DNA of 64,000 nucleotides from Pseudomonadota bacterium (GCA_020161855.1 JAIUNJ010000005.1:124001-188000), one strand, 5' to 3'. Shown: positions 7,892 through 18,078, counted from the first letter of the stretch. Notes: generated by a model from the letters alone, not told the origin. Translations and numbers: made by a program.

Positions 7892-9748
7892 ATGGGACTG
7901 ACGCGCAGAGGCATTCTGCAGCTTGCCGGCTTGCCGCCGCTGCTCTCCCTTCTGCCATCCACCGCCTTCGCCCAGGAACGCATCTTCCGCCACGCCACGA
8001 CGCTCTTCGACACGGTCAAATACGGGCCGGAGTTTTCCCACTTCGACTATGTGAACATCGATGCGCCGCAGGGCGGGCGCATGCGCCTTGGCACGCTTGG
8101 CTCCTTCGACAGCCTGAACCCCTACACGATCAAGGGCGATCCAGCCTCGACCGGCGTCAATGAAACGCTGATGGTGTCTTCGCTCGACGAAGCTTCGAGC
8201 GAATACGGGCTGATTGCTGAGAGCGTGTGGTATCCCGATGACGCCAGCATGGTGGTCTTCAGGCTGCGCCCGGAAGCACGCTTCCATGATGGCGAGCCCA
8301 TCAAGCCTGAAGACGTGATCTTCAGCATGGAGGCGCTGAAGGCCAATCACCCGCAATATGGCGGCTACTACAAGGATGTCGGCACCGGCGAAAAGACCGG
8401 CGATCATGAAGTGACCTTCCCCATCACCATCAAGGGCAATCGCGAACTGCCGCATATCATGGGGCAGCTGCCGGTGCTGCCGAAGCACTGGTGGACGGGC
8501 ACGGATGCCAACGGCAAGACCCGCGATATCTCGCAATCGACACTTGAGCCGCCGCTTGGCTCCGACGCCTATCGCGTGGCCGAAGTGAAGCCCGGGCAAT
8601 CCTACAGGCTGGTCAGGGTGGAGAATTATTGGGGCAAGGATCTGCCGGTCAGACGCGGCCAGCACAATTTCGATGAGATCGAGATGCAGTATTATCTTGA
8701 TCGCAATGTGCAGTTCGAGGCCTTCAAGGGCGGGCAGTTCGACGTTCAGCTTGAAACATCGTCGAAGAGCTGGGCCACGGGCTATGACTTCCCGGCGGTG
8801 AAGGATGGCCGGGTGATCAAGGATGAAATCCCGCGGCTGGGCGTCAACGGCATGCAATGCTGGGCGATGAACCTGCGGCGCCCGCTTTTCCAGGATGCGC
8901 GGGTGCGGCGCGCGCTCGATCTCGCCTTCGACTTCGAATGGTCGAACCAGAACCTGTTCTACGGCCTCTACTCACGCTCGCGCAGCTTCTTCAACAATTC
9001 CGAACTGGAAGCAAAGGGCCTGCCTTCGCCGGAAGAACTGGCGCTGCTCGAACCGCTGCGCGACCAGGTTCCGCCCGAGGTCTTCACCAGCGAATATACA
9101 AGCGCCAGCAATGCCACGCCGCAGGACCGGCGCAAGAACATGCGCGAGGCACAAGCGCTGCTCGCGGCCACCGGCTGGACGGCGCAGACACAGGGCACGC
9201 GGCAGATCCTCAAGAACGCCAAGGGCGAGAGCTTCCGCTTCGAGATCCTGCTCGACTCCGAGGCCTTCGAGCGCATCGCCCTGCCCTACAGGGACCAGCT
9301 TGCCCTCCTCGGCATCGATGCCTCGGTGCGCACCGCCGATCCGGCGCAATATGAGCGGCTGGAGGGCGAGTTCAATTTCGACATGATCGTCAATGTCTGG
9401 GGCCAGTCGCTTTCGCCCGGCAACGAGCAACGGGATTTCTTCGGCAGCGAATTCGCAGGCAAGCAGAAGAGCAAGAATGTCTGCGGCATTGCCAACCCCG
9501 CCATCGACGCGCTGATCGACAGGATCGTCACCGCGCCCGACAGGCCGTCGCTGATCACCGCCTGCCGTGCCATGGACCGGGTGCTGATGTGGAACCACTA
9601 TGTGGTGCCCATGTGGTTCAAGGCGGAAGACTGGATCGCCTACTGGAAGCGCGTGCGGCATCCCGGAAAGATGCCCGGCTACTCGCCCGGCTACCCGGAT
9701 ATCTGGTGGTTCGACGCCGAAGCCGACGCTGAACTGAAGAAGGGCTGA
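7892..9748 (+). CDS. yejA: Extracellular solute-binding protein of a peptide/microcin C-type ABC transporter (YejA family)
   Basis: 618 residues from the ATG at 7892, chosen because GGAGGG at 7877-7882 lies 9 nt upstream; the in-frame ATG at 7883 is too close to that site. The N-terminus carries a twin-arginine-like signal ([10 protein letters not shown], residues 4-13) and ends in STAFAQ. The body is an SBP_bac_5 protein with [17 protein letters not shown] and [19 protein letters not shown], characteristic of YejA. In Enterobacteria YejABEF imports microcin C and certain peptides; in rhizobia the system affects sensitivity to peptides. It heads the operon yejA-yejB-yejE-yejF-ghrA, with 10 bp between yejA and yejB. 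Confidence 0.93.
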   Translation: MGLTRRGILQLAGLPPLLSLLPSTAFAQERIFRHATTLFDTVKYGPEFSHFDYVNIDAPQGGRMRLGTLGSFDSLNPYTIKGDPASTGVNETLMVSSLDEASSEYGLIAESVWYPDDASMVVFRLRPEARFHDGEPIKPEDVIFSMEALKANHPQYGGYYKDVGTGEKTGDHEVTFPITIKGNRELPHIMGQLPVLPKHWWTGTDANGKTRDISQSTLEPPLGSDAYRVAEVKPGQSYRLVRVENYWGKDLPVRRGQHNFDEIEMQYYLDRNVQFEAFKGGQFDVQLETSSKSWATGYDFPAVKDGRVIKDEIPRLGVNGMQCWAMNLRRPLFQDARVRRALDLAFDFEWSNQNLFYGLYSRSRSFFNNSELEAKGLPSPEELALLEPLRDQVPPEVFTSEYTSASNATPQDRRKNMREAQALLAATGWTAQTQGTRQILKNAKGESFRFEILLDSEAFERIALPYRDQLALLGIDASVRTADPAQYERLEGEFNFDMIVNVWGQSLSPGNEQRDFFGSEFAGKQKSKNVCGIANPAIDALIDRIVTAPDRPSLITACRAMDRVLMWNHYVVPMWFKAEDWIAYWKRVRHPGKMPGYSPGYPDIWWFDAEADAELKKG

Positions 9749-9758
9749 CCCGCGCCCG

Positions 9759-10841
9759 ATGGCCGCCTATATCATCAAGCGCCTGCTGCTCATGATCCCG
9801 ACACTGCTCGGGGTGATGCTGCTGACCTTCGCCATCGTGCAGTTCGTGCCCGGCGGACCCATCGAGCAGATCATTGCCAAGCTGGAGAATGCCAATGCCG
9901 ATGCCGGCAGCAGGCTGGGCGGCGGCGGCGATGAAACGCAGGATGGCGGACAGGGCTCAACCTATCGCGGGGCGCAAGGGCTCGACCCGGAATTCATCAA
10001 AAAACTGGAAGTGCAATTCGGCTTCGACAAGCCGCCGAGCGAGCGTTTCCTGAAAATGCTGCGTGACTATGCGACCTTCGATTTCGGCGAGAGCTATTTC
10101 ACCAACAAGCGGGTGGTCGACCTCATCATCGAGAAGCTGCCGGTGTCGATCTCGCTCGGCCTGTGGCTGACCCTGATCACCTATGCGGTATCGATCCCGC
10201 TTGGCATCCGCAAGGCGGTGCGCGATGGTTCCACCTTCGACATCTGGACCTCGGGCGTCATCATCGTCGGCTATGCCATTCCGAACTTCATCCTCGCCAT
10301 CATCCTGATCGTGCTCTTCGCCGGCGGCAGCTACTGGGACATTTTCCCGCTGCGCGGCCTCACCTCGGATAACTTCTCATCGCTGAGCTGGCCGGCCAAG
10401 ATCCTGGACTATGCCTGGCATCTGGTGCTGCCGCTCTTCGCCATCGGCGTTTCCGGTTTCGCCACCATGACGCTGCTGACCAAGAATTCCTTTCTCGACG
10501 AGATCCGCAAGCAATATGTGACCACCGCGCGGGCCAAGGGCCTGACCGAGAACCGCGTGCTCTATGGGCACGTCTTCCGCAATGCCATGCTGCTGGTGAT
10601 CGCAGGCTTTCCCGGCGCCTTCCTCTCGGCCTTCTTCGCCGGCTCGCTGCTCATCGAGCAGGTTTTCTCGCTCGACGGCCTTGGCCTTCTCACCTTCCGC
10701 TCGGTCGTCAACCGCGACTATCCGGTGGTCTTCGCCAGCCTCTACATCATGACCCTGATGGGCCTTGTCGTGGCGCTGATCAGCGACCTGACCTACACGT
10801 GGATCGATCCGCGCATCGACTTTGAATCGCGGGAGACCTGA
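9759..10841 (+). CDS. yejB: ABC transporter inner-membrane permease YejB
   Basis: 360 residues; an inner-membrane subunit of the peptide importer, paired with YejE. The first membrane segment (residues 5-30, [25 protein letters not shown]) has the DppB/OppB-type opening. A periplasmic stretch (about 40-110) follows, with the Gly-rich insert [12 protein letters not shown] seen in YejB proteins. The binding-protein-dependent transport domain occupies the rest, with the EAA-like loop [29 protein letters not shown] that contacts the ATPase. It starts 10 bp after yejA and is followed after 2 bp by yejE. Confidence 0.94.
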   Translation: MAAYIIKRLLLMIPTLLGVMLLTFAIVQFVPGGPIEQIIAKLENANADAGSRLGGGGDETQDGGQGSTYRGAQGLDPEFIKKLEVQFGFDKPPSERFLKMLRDYATFDFGESYFTNKRVVDLIIEKLPVSISLGLWLTLITYAVSIPLGIRKAVRDGSTFDIWTSGVIIVGYAIPNFILAIILIVLFAGGSYWDIFPLRGLTSDNFSSLSWPAKILDYAWHLVLPLFAIGVSGFATMTLLTKNSFLDEIRKQYVTTARAKGLTENRVLYGHVFRNAMLLVIAGFPGAFLSAFFAGSLLIEQVFSLDGLGLLTFRSVVNRDYPVVFASLYIMTLMGLVVALISDLTYTWIDPRIDFESRET

Positions 10842-10843
10842 AG

Positions 10844-11947
10844 GTGGCGCTCTTCAAGCTCACGGGCCTCAACCAGCGGCGCTTCCGGCTCTTCCGCCGC
10901 AACGGCCGCGGCTTCTGGTCCTTCGTACTGTTCACGCTGCTTTTCGTGGCCTCGCTCTTCGCGCCACTTCTGGCCAATGACCGGCCGATCCTCGCTTCCT
11001 ACAAGGGCGAGCTGCTCTACCCCACGATCTTCGACTATCCGGAAGCCAAGTTCGGCGGCTTCCTTGCCGTCACCGATTTCCGCGACCCGCTGAACCAGGA
11101 GGAGATCGCAGCCAATGGCTGGATGATCTGGCCGCCGCTGCGCTACTCCTACAACACGGTGAACCGGGAATTGCCGATGCCCGCGCCGTCGCGGCCGGCC
11201 TTCCTGCTGACGCCGGACGTGGCCTGCGGCAAATACCCCGGCGGGGTGACGGACCCGCAATGCATCGCCGGAAACCTGAACTGGCTCGGCACCGACGACC
11301 AGGGGCGCGATGTGGTGGCGCGGCTGATCTATGGTTTCCGCATCTCGGTTGCCTTCGGGCTGGTGCTGACACTGTTCTCCTCGATCATCGGTGTCTTCGC
11401 CGGCGCCATCCAGGGCTATTTCGGCGGCTGGACCGATCTTCTCTTCCAGCGCTTCATCGATATCTGGTCGTCGCTGCCGACCCTCTACCTGCTCATCATC
11501 CTCTCGGCCTTCGTGGTGCCGAGTTTCTGGCTTCTGCTTTTCATTCTTCTGCTGTTCTCGTGGACGGGGCTTGTGGGCGTGGTGCGCGCCGAATTCCTCC
11601 GGGCACGGAACTTTGAATATGTCCGCGCGGCGAAGGCGCTTGGCCTGAGCGACGGCAAGATCATGTTCCGCCATGTTCTGCCCAATGCCATGGTTTCGAC
11701 GGTCACCTTCATGCCCTTCATCCTCTCGGGCTCAGTGACAACGCTGACCGCGCTCGACTATCTGGGTTTCGGCCTGCCGCCGGGCTCGGCTTCGCTCGGT
11801 GAACTGGTCAAGCAGGGCAAGGACAATCTCTTTGCGCCCTGGCTCGGCTTCACCGCTTTCTTCGTCGTCTCTATCATGCTGACGCTGCTCGTCTTCATCG
11901 GTGAAGCGGTGCGTGACGCGCTCGATCCGCGAAAGACCTTCGCATGA
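10844..11947 (+). CDS. yejE: ABC transporter inner-membrane permease YejE
   Basis: 367 residues from a GTG 2 bp after the yejB stop. It is an OppC/DppC-type permease with the long periplasmic insert between membrane segments 1 and 2 that marks YejE (Pro- and Tyr-rich, residues about 45-145). The transport core includes LGTDDQGRDVVARLIYGFRIS and the EAA-like loop EFLRARNFEYVRAAKALGLSDGKIMFRHVLPNA. The C-terminus [10 protein letters not shown] is typical of the family. Its stop overlaps the yejF start by 4 bp. With YejB it forms the membrane channel for peptide-type substrates delivered by YejA. Confidence 0.94.
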   Translation: MALFKLTGLNQRRFRLFRRNGRGFWSFVLFTLLFVASLFAPLLANDRPILASYKGELLYPTIFDYPEAKFGGFLAVTDFRDPLNQEEIAANGWMIWPPLRYSYNTVNRELPMPAPSRPAFLLTPDVACGKYPGGVTDPQCIAGNLNWLGTDDQGRDVVARLIYGFRISVAFGLVLTLFSSIIGVFAGAIQGYFGGWTDLLFQRFIDIWSSLPTLYLLIILSAFVVPSFWLLLFILLLFSWTGLVGVVRAEFLRARNFEYVRAAKALGLSDGKIMFRHVLPNAMVSTVTFMPFILSGSVTTLTALDYLGFGLPPGSASLGELVKQGKDNLFAPWLGFTAFFVVSIMLTLLVFIGEAVRDALDPRKTFA

Positions 11948-13566
11948 GCGCCCTTCTCGAGATCAAGGACCTTTCGGTTGCCTTCCACCAGGGCGGCAAG
12001 ACGGCGCTCGCCGTCGACAAGGTGTCCTTCTCGCTGGAAAAGGGCGAGACGCTGGCGCTGGTGGGCGAGAGCGGTTCAGGCAAATCCGTAAGCGCGCTCT
12101 CGATCCTCAAGCTGCTGCCCTATCCTTCCGCCTCGCATCCTTCCGGCGAAATCCTCTTCAAGGGCGAGGACCTGCTCGCCGCCGATGACGAGGCCCTGCG
12201 GCGGGTGCGCGGCAACGACATCACCATGATCTTCCAGGAGCCGATGACCTCGCTCAACCCGCTGCACACGGTGGAGCGGCAGATCGGCGAGATCCTCGAC
12301 ATCCATCAGGGGCTCAGCGGTACTGCGGCGCGCGCCCGCATCATCGAACTGCTCGGCAAGGTCGGCATCCGCGATCCGGAGACGCGGCTGGAGGATTTCC
12401 CGCACCAGCTTTCGGGTGGCCAGCGCCAGCGCGTGATGATCGCCATGGCGCTCGCCAACAAGCCGGAGCTTCTCATCGCCGACGAGCCCACGACAGCACT
12501 CGACGTGACCGTGCAGGCGCAGATCCTGAAGCTGCTCAAAGACCTGCAGGCCGAATTCGGCATGGCGCTGCTGCTCATTACCCATGATCTCGGCATCGTG
12601 CGGCACATGGCCGACAAGGTCTGTGTCATGCAGAAAGGCAAGATCGTGGAAGCGGGCGAGACGGCCGAGGTCTTCACCCATCCGCATCATCCCTATACGC
12701 GCATGCTGCTGGCGGCCGAACCCAAGGGCAATCCACCGCTGCCACGCCCCGGCGCCGAGGTGATTGCCGAAACGAAGAACCTCAAGGTGTGGTTTCCGGT
12801 CCGGCGCGGATTGTTCCGGCGCATCACCGGGCATATCAAGGCTGTCGACGGTATCGATTGCCAGATCAGGGCTGGCCAGACGCTGGGCATTGTCGGCGAG
12901 AGCGGTTCGGGCAAGACCACTATGGGCCTTGCCATCATGCGGCTCATCTCCTCGCAGGGCGACATCCGCTTCCGCGGGCGGCAGATCAACGGCCTCAATG
13001 CCAAGGCCATGCGGCCCCTGCGCAAGGACATGCAGATCGTCTTCCAGGACCCCTACGGCTCGCTGAGCCCACGCATGTCGATCGAACAGATCGTGGCCGA
13101 GGGGCTGATGATCCAGCAACCATCGCTCTCCGCCAGGCTGCGGCGCGAGAAGGTGGCACAATCGCTCACGGAAGTGGGCCTCGACCCCGAGAGCATGGAC
13201 CGCTACCCGCATGAGTTCTCCGGCGGCCAGCGGCAGCGCATTGCCATTGCCCGGGCGCTGGCGCTGGAGCCCAAGTTCATCATGCTCGACGAGCCCACCT
13301 CGGCCCTCGACATGTCGGTGCAGGCGCAGGTGGTGGAACTGCTGCGCGGCCTGCAGGCCAAGCACAATCTCGCCTATCTCTTCATCAGCCATGACCTGCG
13401 CGTGGTGCGGGCGCTGGCCAATGAGGTGATCGTGATGCGGAACGGTGTTGCGGTGGAACGCGGCAGCGGCGAACAGATCTTCAGGAACCCGCGCGAAGAC
13501 TATACCAAGGCGCTTCTTGCTGCCTCTCTCAACCTGAAGGCCGTGGAAGGAATCGTCCGGCAATGA
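11944..13566 (+). CDS. yejF: ABC transporter ATP-binding protein with two nucleotide-binding domains (YejF)
   Basis: 540 residues, a tandem duplication of the oligopeptide-type ATPase. Domain 1 has Walker A GESGSGKS at 41-48 and signature LSGGQRQR near 157; domain 2 has Walker [10 protein letters not shown] near 318 and FSGGQRQR near 425. Both carry Walker B with DEPT ([14 protein letters not shown] and [13 protein letters not shown]) and H-loops ([16 protein letters not shown]). This single-chain ATPase powers the YejB/YejE channel. A 4-bp overlap joins it to yejE and another 4-bp overlap to the ghrA-type gene, so translation of the last three genes is coupled. Confidence 0.95.
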   Translation: MSALLEIKDLSVAFHQGGKTALAVDKVSFSLEKGETLALVGESGSGKSVSALSILKLLPYPSASHPSGEILFKGEDLLAADDEALRRVRGNDITMIFQEPMTSLNPLHTVERQIGEILDIHQGLSGTAARARIIELLGKVGIRDPETRLEDFPHQLSGGQRQRVMIAMALANKPELLIADEPTTALDVTVQAQILKLLKDLQAEFGMALLLITHDLGIVRHMADKVCVMQKGKIVEAGETAEVFTHPHHPYTRMLLAAEPKGNPPLPRPGAEVIAETKNLKVWFPVRRGLFRRITGHIKAVDGIDCQIRAGQTLGIVGESGSGKTTMGLAIMRLISSQGDIRFRGRQINGLNAKAMRPLRKDMQIVFQDPYGSLSPRMSIEQIVAEGLMIQQPSLSARLRREKVAQSLTEVGLDPESMDRYPHEFSGGQRQRIAIARALALEPKFIMLDEPTSALDMSVQAQVVELLRGLQAKHNLAYLFISHDLRVVRALANEVIVMRNGVAVERGSGEQIFRNPREDYTKALLAASLNLKAVEGIVRQ

Positions 13567-14510
13567 GCAGCTTTCTCTTTGTAACGCCGACCTGGGACGC
13601 AACGCTCTGGGCCTCCGAAATGCGCAAGGCCATGCCTGCCCTCGATGTGCGCATCTGGCCCGAGATGGGCGACCCTTCCACTATCGACTATGTGGCCGCC
13701 TGGCTGCCGCCACCCCATGTGGTTAAGTCACTGAGCAACCTCAAAGTGATCTTCTCGCTGGGCGCAGGCGTCGACGCCATCCTCAGCGATCCGACGCTGC
13801 CGGGCGAAGTGCCCATCGTGCGCGTCAATGACCCGGACCTGACCAACCGCATGTCGGAATGGATCGTGCTGCATTGCCTGTGGCATCACCGGCAGCAGCG
13901 CCGCCTCGACGCCCAGCAGGCGAAGAAGCAGTGGGACTCCTTCCCGACCCATGCGGCAAGCGCCATGACCGTTGGCGTGATGGGGCTCGGTGTGCTGGGA
14001 CAGGATGCGGCACGGAAGCTCGCCATGATGGGTTTCAAGGTGGTGGGCTGGAGCCGCTCGCCCAAGGCCATTGCCGGGATCGAATGCTACGCCGGAAGCG
14101 CTGAATTTGATCGCTTCCTCGGGCGCACCGATATTTTGGTAAGCCTTCTGCCAGCGACATCCGACACCGACGGAATCCTGAACCGTGCGCTCTTCCGCAA
14201 GCTCTCGCGCAAGGGACCTTTCGGCGCCGGAATCGTGATCAATGCGGGGCGTGGCCGCCAGCAGGTGGAGGACGATATCCTCGCCGCGCTCGATGCAGGC
14301 GAACTCCATGCCGCAACGCTCGATGTCTTCCGCAAGGAACCGCTGCCGCCGGAAAGCGGGCTGTGGTCGCACCCGAAGGTCACGGTGACGCCACATATCG
14401 CAGCCGACTCCGATCCTTCCGTGATCTGCGCCTATGTGGCGGCCCAGATCCAGGACTTCGAAAGAGACGGCACATTGCGCAACCTTGTGGACCGGTCGCG
14501 GGGCTATTGA
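13563..14510 (+). CDS. ghrA: Glyoxylate/hydroxypyruvate reductase A-type 2-hydroxyacid dehydrogenase
   Basis: 315 residues; an NAD(P)H-dependent D-2-hydroxyacid dehydrogenase that reduces glyoxylate and hydroxypyruvate in the GhrA family. The Rossmann motif GVMGLGVLGQDAA lies near residues 139-151 and the catalytic set is present: Arg in INAGRGRQQVE, Glu in LDVFRKEPLPPES and His in TVTPHIAA. The start overlaps yejF by 4 bp, which ties it to the transporter operon. The pairing may mean that an imported compound yields a 2-oxo acid, but this is inference; the gene may simply sit at the end of the transcript. It converges on the NlpC/P60 gene with 4 bp between the stops. Confidence 0.88.
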   Translation: MSSFLFVTPTWDATLWASEMRKAMPALDVRIWPEMGDPSTIDYVAAWLPPPHVVKSLSNLKVIFSLGAGVDAILSDPTLPGEVPIVRVNDPDLTNRMSEWIVLHCLWHHRQQRRLDAQQAKKQWDSFPTHAASAMTVGVMGLGVLGQDAARKLAMMGFKVVGWSRSPKAIAGIECYAGSAEFDRFLGRTDILVSLLPATSDTDGILNRALFRKLSRKGPFGAGIVINAGRGRQQVEDDILAALDAGELHAATLDVFRKEPLPPESGLWSHPKVTVTPHIAADSDPSVICAYVAAQIQDFERDGTLRNLVDRSRGY

Positions 14511-14514
14511 GCCT

Positions 14515-15363
14515 TTAAGCCATCCGCCGGATGCTGGTGATGGGCTTGCCTGCCGCTTCGTTGCGGGCCACGGCTTCGGACAGTGGCTCGATCGCCACCA
14601 TCATGTGGTGGCCGCTGGCATGGAGCAGCGTTTCCGCATCGGCCATGATGCCGACATGGCCTTTCCAGAACACGAGATCGCCACGGCGCAGCTTCTTGTG
14701 TTCGGCAGGCGGCAGAAGCGTTCCAAGCGTTGCCTCCTGCATGTCGCTGTCGCGGAGTGCCGGCCAGCCCACGGCATTGAATGAGACCTGCACAAGCCCG
14801 GAACAATCCAGACCGCGAATGGTCTTGCCGCCCCAGTAGTAGGGGGTGAAGAGAAAGCGCTCAGCGACGGCCACGAAATCACCCATGCCGGCGTGATAGG
14901 GCCGCACATGCCTGGCAAAGACATAGCCACCGGAAGCGAGCAGCAGATAGTCCTTCTCCTGGCCGATGACCGAAAGCTGCGCCAGCATGGGGATCATGTG
15001 GGCAGGTTGCGACTTGATATCCGCCTTGGGATAGACCAGCGTCGATGGCGCCGAGACCTCATGGGTGGCAGCCAGCACCTCGCTACGCAAAGCAACGGAC
15101 TCAACGTAACCCACATAGCTGTCAGCCTCGAGCTTCACCCAGGCCCAGCCATCGCGCTCATCGAGCACACGCAGGCTTTCACCCATCAAGGCTTCACTGA
15201 GTTGCATGGCAGACGGCGACGGCTCGCGGCGCAGCGAGGCGACTGGCGTTCTCACCTGCTTCAAGGTGCCTTCAGAAAAGGCCTGGGCTTCCACCTTGCC
15301 CTTCAGCGAAGCTTCCGCGAGATCGGGCCGGAAGGCATGCAGGCGCTTGTCGAGGGATGACAT
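14515..15363 (-). CDS. NlpC/P60 (C40) cell-wall peptidase with bacterial SH3 domains
   Basis: 282 residues without an obvious signal peptide. The N-terminal two thirds look like two SH3-like modules (about 42-100 and 105-155). The C-terminal NlpC/P60 domain (about 160-275) has catalytic Cys187 in GLDCSGL, His236 in KGHVGIM and a third polar residue at His252/253 in ASGHHM, so it should be active. The family cleaves gamma-D-Glu-diaminopimelate bonds in muropeptides. The same arrangement with an M17 aminopeptidase upstream suggests recycling or trimming of cell-wall peptides. The stop codon of the MarR-type gene immediately precedes its start, consistent with one transcript (aminopeptidase, regulator, peptidase). 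Confidence 0.88.
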   Translation of the reverse strand: MSSLDKRLHAFRPDLAEASLKGKVEAQAFSEGTLKQVRTPVASLRREPSPSAMQLSEALMGESLRVLDERDGWAWVKLEADSYVGYVESVALRSEVLAATHEVSAPSTLVYPKADIKSQPAHMIPMLAQLSVIGQEKDYLLLASGGYVFARHVRPYHAGMGDFVAVAERFLFTPYYWGGKTIRGLDCSGLVQVSFNAVGWPALRDSDMQEATLGTLLPPAEHKKLRRGDLVFWKGHVGIMADAETLLHASGHHMMVAIEPLSEAVARNEAAGKPITSIRRMA

Positions 15364-15708
15364 TCACAGAGACTCCGATTTGAGGCCGATAAGATCGGCG
15401 AGGCGCTCAAGATAGAGCACACCTTTCACCGTTCTCTGAACAAGGACGTTGCGCTTGTCCGCCTCGTCGCGGCGGCGCGACACGAGGCCAAGCTTGCCCA
15501 TCGTGTCGAGAGCACGGGTAACGACCGGCTTCGAAACATGGAGCCTTGCCGCGAGACCGCGTACGGTGTGAGGCGGCGCCTCCATGTAGATGGCCAGCAA
15601 CAGGGTCATCTGACGGAGCGACAGGTCAGGCTCGTCGTCATGGACCTGGGCCAAGCCAACATCATGCCAGAGCTTCAGCGCCTGGGCGGGCGTCAATTTC
15701 AGGGGCAC
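15364..15708 (-). CDS. MarR-type winged-helix transcriptional regulator
   Basis: 114 residues from a GTG start; no good downstream ATG exists in frame. The fold pattern is that of a short MarR protein: helix-turn-helix VRGLAARLHVSKPVVTRALDTMGKLGLV (about 48-75) and wing SRRRDEADKRNVLVQRT. The usual long dimerisation helices are shortened, so it is compact compared with typical MarR (about 140 residues). It lies between the aminopeptidase and NlpC/P60 genes on the same strand and directly abuts the latter. It may regulate this unit; no operator was identified. Confidence 0.75.
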   Translation of the reverse strand: MPLKLTPAQALKLWHDVGLAQVHDDEPDLSLRQMTLLLAIYMEAPPHTVRGLAARLHVSKPVVTRALDTMGKLGLVSRRRDEADKRNVLVQRTVKGVLYLERLADLIGLKSESL

Positions 15709-15777
15709 GGATGGGCCCTCCCGGAGAAACGTTACGGGTCCGTATCATTCTCCACGGCGGGCCTGGAGTCAAATATC

Positions 15778-17142
15778 TCAGCCGTAACGTTCGCTCAGCA
15801 AGGCATACATGGCACGCAGCGCCTGCGCCTCACCGCCCTTGGGGCGTCCCGGCTTTCCGTTCGGCGTCCAGGCGAAGATGTCGAAATGCGCCCAGGCCTT
15901 CGCCTGTTCGACGAAGCGGCGCAGGAAAAGGGCGGCCGTGATTGATCCGGCAAAGCCCCCGGCCCCGCTGTTGTTGATGTCAGCGACCGGCGTTTCAATC
16001 AGGCTGTTGTAGGGGCGCCAGAGCGGCAATCGCCAGAGCGGATCGTTGCTGACAGCGGCATGGCGCATGAGGTCGGCGGCGAGTGCATCGTCATCCGTAT
16101 AGAATGGCGGCAGATCGGGGCCGAGCGCCACGCGGGCAGCACCGGTGAGCGTTGCCATGTCGACGATGAGATCGGGCTTCTCCTCGTCTGCGAGCGCCAG
16201 CGCATCACAGAGGATGAGGCGGCCTTCGGCATCGGTGTTGCCGATCTCGACGGTAAGGCCCTTGCGTGTCCTGAAGACATCGCCGGGGCGGAAGGCGTCG
16301 CCGGCAATGGCGTTCTCGACCGCGGGAATGAGGACGCGGAGACGGAGCTTGAGCCTCGCCGCCATGACAAGCCCGGCGAGGCCGAGGATGTTGGCGGCAC
16401 CGCCCATGTCCTTCTTCATCAGCAGCATGCCGGCGGAAGGCTTGATGTCGAGCCCGCCCGTGTCAAAGCAGACACCCTTGCCGACGAGTGTCACCCTGGG
16501 ATGCTTCGGCGAACCCCAGGTGATGTCGATGAGGCGTGGCCTCCGGGTGGAGGCCATGCCGACCGTGTGAATGAGCGGGAAGCCGCGGGCCAACGCGGGC
16601 CCGGAGACGACCTTGACGGCCGCACGGTGCTCGCGTGCAAGGGCGCGCGCCGCTTTCTCCAACTCATCGGGGCCGAACAGGTTGGCGGGGGCATTCACCT
16701 GATCACGCACGGTGAAGACGGTATTGGCAATCCGGGCGATCTCAGTGGCATTCACGCCCTTCGGCGCAACAAGCGTGACGAGCTTCGGCTTCGTCGGCCG
16801 GAAGGGGTCATACTTGTAGAGTTCGGTACACCAGCCCAGCGCCACGGCCTCCGGCGACGATACATCTCCTTCGAAGACATAGCGGCCTTCCGGCAGGCGC
16901 GAAGAAATGGCCCCGAGGGCAAAGGGATCGTCACCCGCGCGCGGCGCGCCGACATAAACAGCTTCCAGGGCACCGGACTTGCCCGGCACCAGCAGGAGCG
17001 AGAGGGGGGCGGCATCAAATCCGGCGGCCCGGGCCCAGGCCGCAGCGGCGCCAAGCTTTGCACCGGCCTCGTCCTTGCTGACAATCCGCACCGGAACAGC
17101 AGCGCCACGCGACGCCGTGATCAGTTTCTCTGCATCAATCAT
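15778..17142 (-). CDS. Leucyl aminopeptidase family protein (M17)
   Basis: 454 residues from the ATG at 17142. A longer open frame to 17349 exists but its extra part lies inside the upstream gene and is basic and low-quality. The M17 signature NTDAEGRLILCDAL is present. The two-metal site residues lie in VGKGVCFDTGGLDIKPSAGM and in LLMKKDMGGAANI. The catalytic domain is C-terminal (about 150-450), with a less conserved N-terminal domain. This cytosolic di-zinc or manganese enzyme removes N-terminal residues from peptides. It starts 7 bp after the stop of the binding-protein gene on the same strand, and precedes the regulator by 69 bp. Confidence 0.9.
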   Translation of the reverse strand: MIDAEKLITASRGAAVPVRIVSKDEAGAKLGAAAAWARAAGFDAAPLSLLLVPGKSGALEAVYVGAPRAGDDPFALGAISSRLPEGRYVFEGDVSSPEAVALGWCTELYKYDPFRPTKPKLVTLVAPKGVNATEIARIANTVFTVRDQVNAPANLFGPDELEKAARALAREHRAAVKVVSGPALARGFPLIHTVGMASTRRPRLIDITWGSPKHPRVTLVGKGVCFDTGGLDIKPSAGMLLMKKDMGGAANILGLAGLVMAARLKLRLRVLIPAVENAIAGDAFRPGDVFRTRKGLTVEIGNTDAEGRLILCDALALADEEKPDLIVDMATLTGAARVALGPDLPPFYTDDDALAADLMRHAAVSNDPLWRLPLWRPYNSLIETPVADINNSGAGGFAGSITAALFLRRFVEQAKAWAHFDIFAWTPNGKPGRPKGGEAQALRAMYALLSERYG

Positions 17143-17149
17143 GGAGTGG

Positions 17150-17998
17150 TCACCAAACCTTGCCGGGAAGATAGCGCTGGAAGATGGTTGCGGTCCGGCC
17201 GGTCTCTTCCATCTGATCAAGGGCGGCATCGAGCCTGTCGCGCAAGGCGAGCGAGTCCTGGCGCAACACAAAGACGAGCGGGCGCGTGACCGTTTCCGGA
17301 TCAACCATGGCCCCGCCAAGACGCTCGCAGCAATCGCGCGACTGGTCACCGTTCATCCAGAACATGGCGCGCACGCCGTCTGCGAAGACGGCATCCAGCG
17401 CGCCGGTGCGCAGGGCCTCGAAAAGCTCGGCCTCGGAGTTCTCCGGCACCAGCGTGGAGCGGCCGTAGTATTTCTGCAGGAACACGCCATGCAGCGTGTC
17501 CTTGATGTAGCCGATGCGGCGATCCTGAAGGCTTCTTGGATCGGCTCCCGGTATGGGCGTGCCGCTGCGGATCACAAACTGGCCGACGCTCTTGAAATAG
17601 GGGCGCGTCATGGCGAATTGCGCCTCGATCTCAGTGGTCACCCGCATACCCGAGATGATGACATCGCCTTCGTTGGCGGCGAGGGCCGGGGCAAGTCCGG
17701 TGAAAGGCGTAGGCAGCACTTCGCAACTGAGCCCCGCATCCTCGCAGGCCACCAGCGCCATCTCTACGGCAATGCCTGCCATGGTGCCGTCATCAAGCGT
17801 GAAGCTCCACGGCGCATAGTCGCCCTCGGCAAGAAGCCGGATGGTGCTGGCCGGCGGCGCAGACCCCTGCATGGCCTCCTGCTCCGCATGGCGGAAACGC
17901 GGGAAGGTTGCAGCGTCCTGCGCCTGAGCCAGGGTGGCCACGGCAAGGCCGAGACCCAGCACAAAAATGGCCCGTATCCCGCGCAATGGCCTTGCCAT
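17150..17998 (-). CDS. Periplasmic substrate-binding protein, family 3 (polar amino acid type)
   Basis: 282 residues from ATG at 17998, chosen because the first 26 residues then form a signal peptide (core FVLGLGLAVATLAQAQ). An in-frame ATG at 18106 would add a basic N-terminus. The mature protein has the SBP_bac_3 pattern: RLLAEGDYAPWSF (about 50-62), GIAVEMALVACEDAGLSCE, GDVIISGMRVTTE and the late segment DALFADGVRAMF-like (DAVFADGVRAMFWM). No permease or ATPase gene lies next to it, so its partner is elsewhere or it has a sensory role. Start region is divergent to the glycosyltransferase, with about 80 bp between the chosen starts. Neither start has a strong ribosome site. Confidence 0.78.
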   Translation of the reverse strand: MARPLRGIRAIFVLGLGLAVATLAQAQDAATFPRFRHAEQEAMQGSAPPASTIRLLAEGDYAPWSFTLDDGTMAGIAVEMALVACEDAGLSCEVLPTPFTGLAPALAANEGDVIISGMRVTTEIEAQFAMTRPYFKSVGQFVIRSGTPIPGADPRSLQDRRIGYIKDTLHGVFLQKYYGRSTLVPENSEAELFEALRTGALDAVFADGVRAMFWMNGDQSRDCCERLGGAMVDPETVTRPLVFVLRQDSLALRDRLDAALDQMEETGRTATIFQRYLPGKVW

Positions 17999-18078
17999 GG
18001 CGTTGCAGCCGGGTTTTAGTCTCGCCCGGGACGTGTGGATGGCGCGGGAAAGCCACCACATGCTGGGGTTGTCAGGCG

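Noticed and set aside
12076-13602. 508-codon minus-strand open frame opposite yejF
   Set aside because: Antisense shadow of a two-domain ATPase gene; Arg/His/Leu-rich without domains.
16060-17289. 409-codon plus-strand frame opposite the M17 aminopeptidase
   Set aside because: Composition (Gly, Arg, Asp rich) and absence of motifs mark it as a shadow frame.
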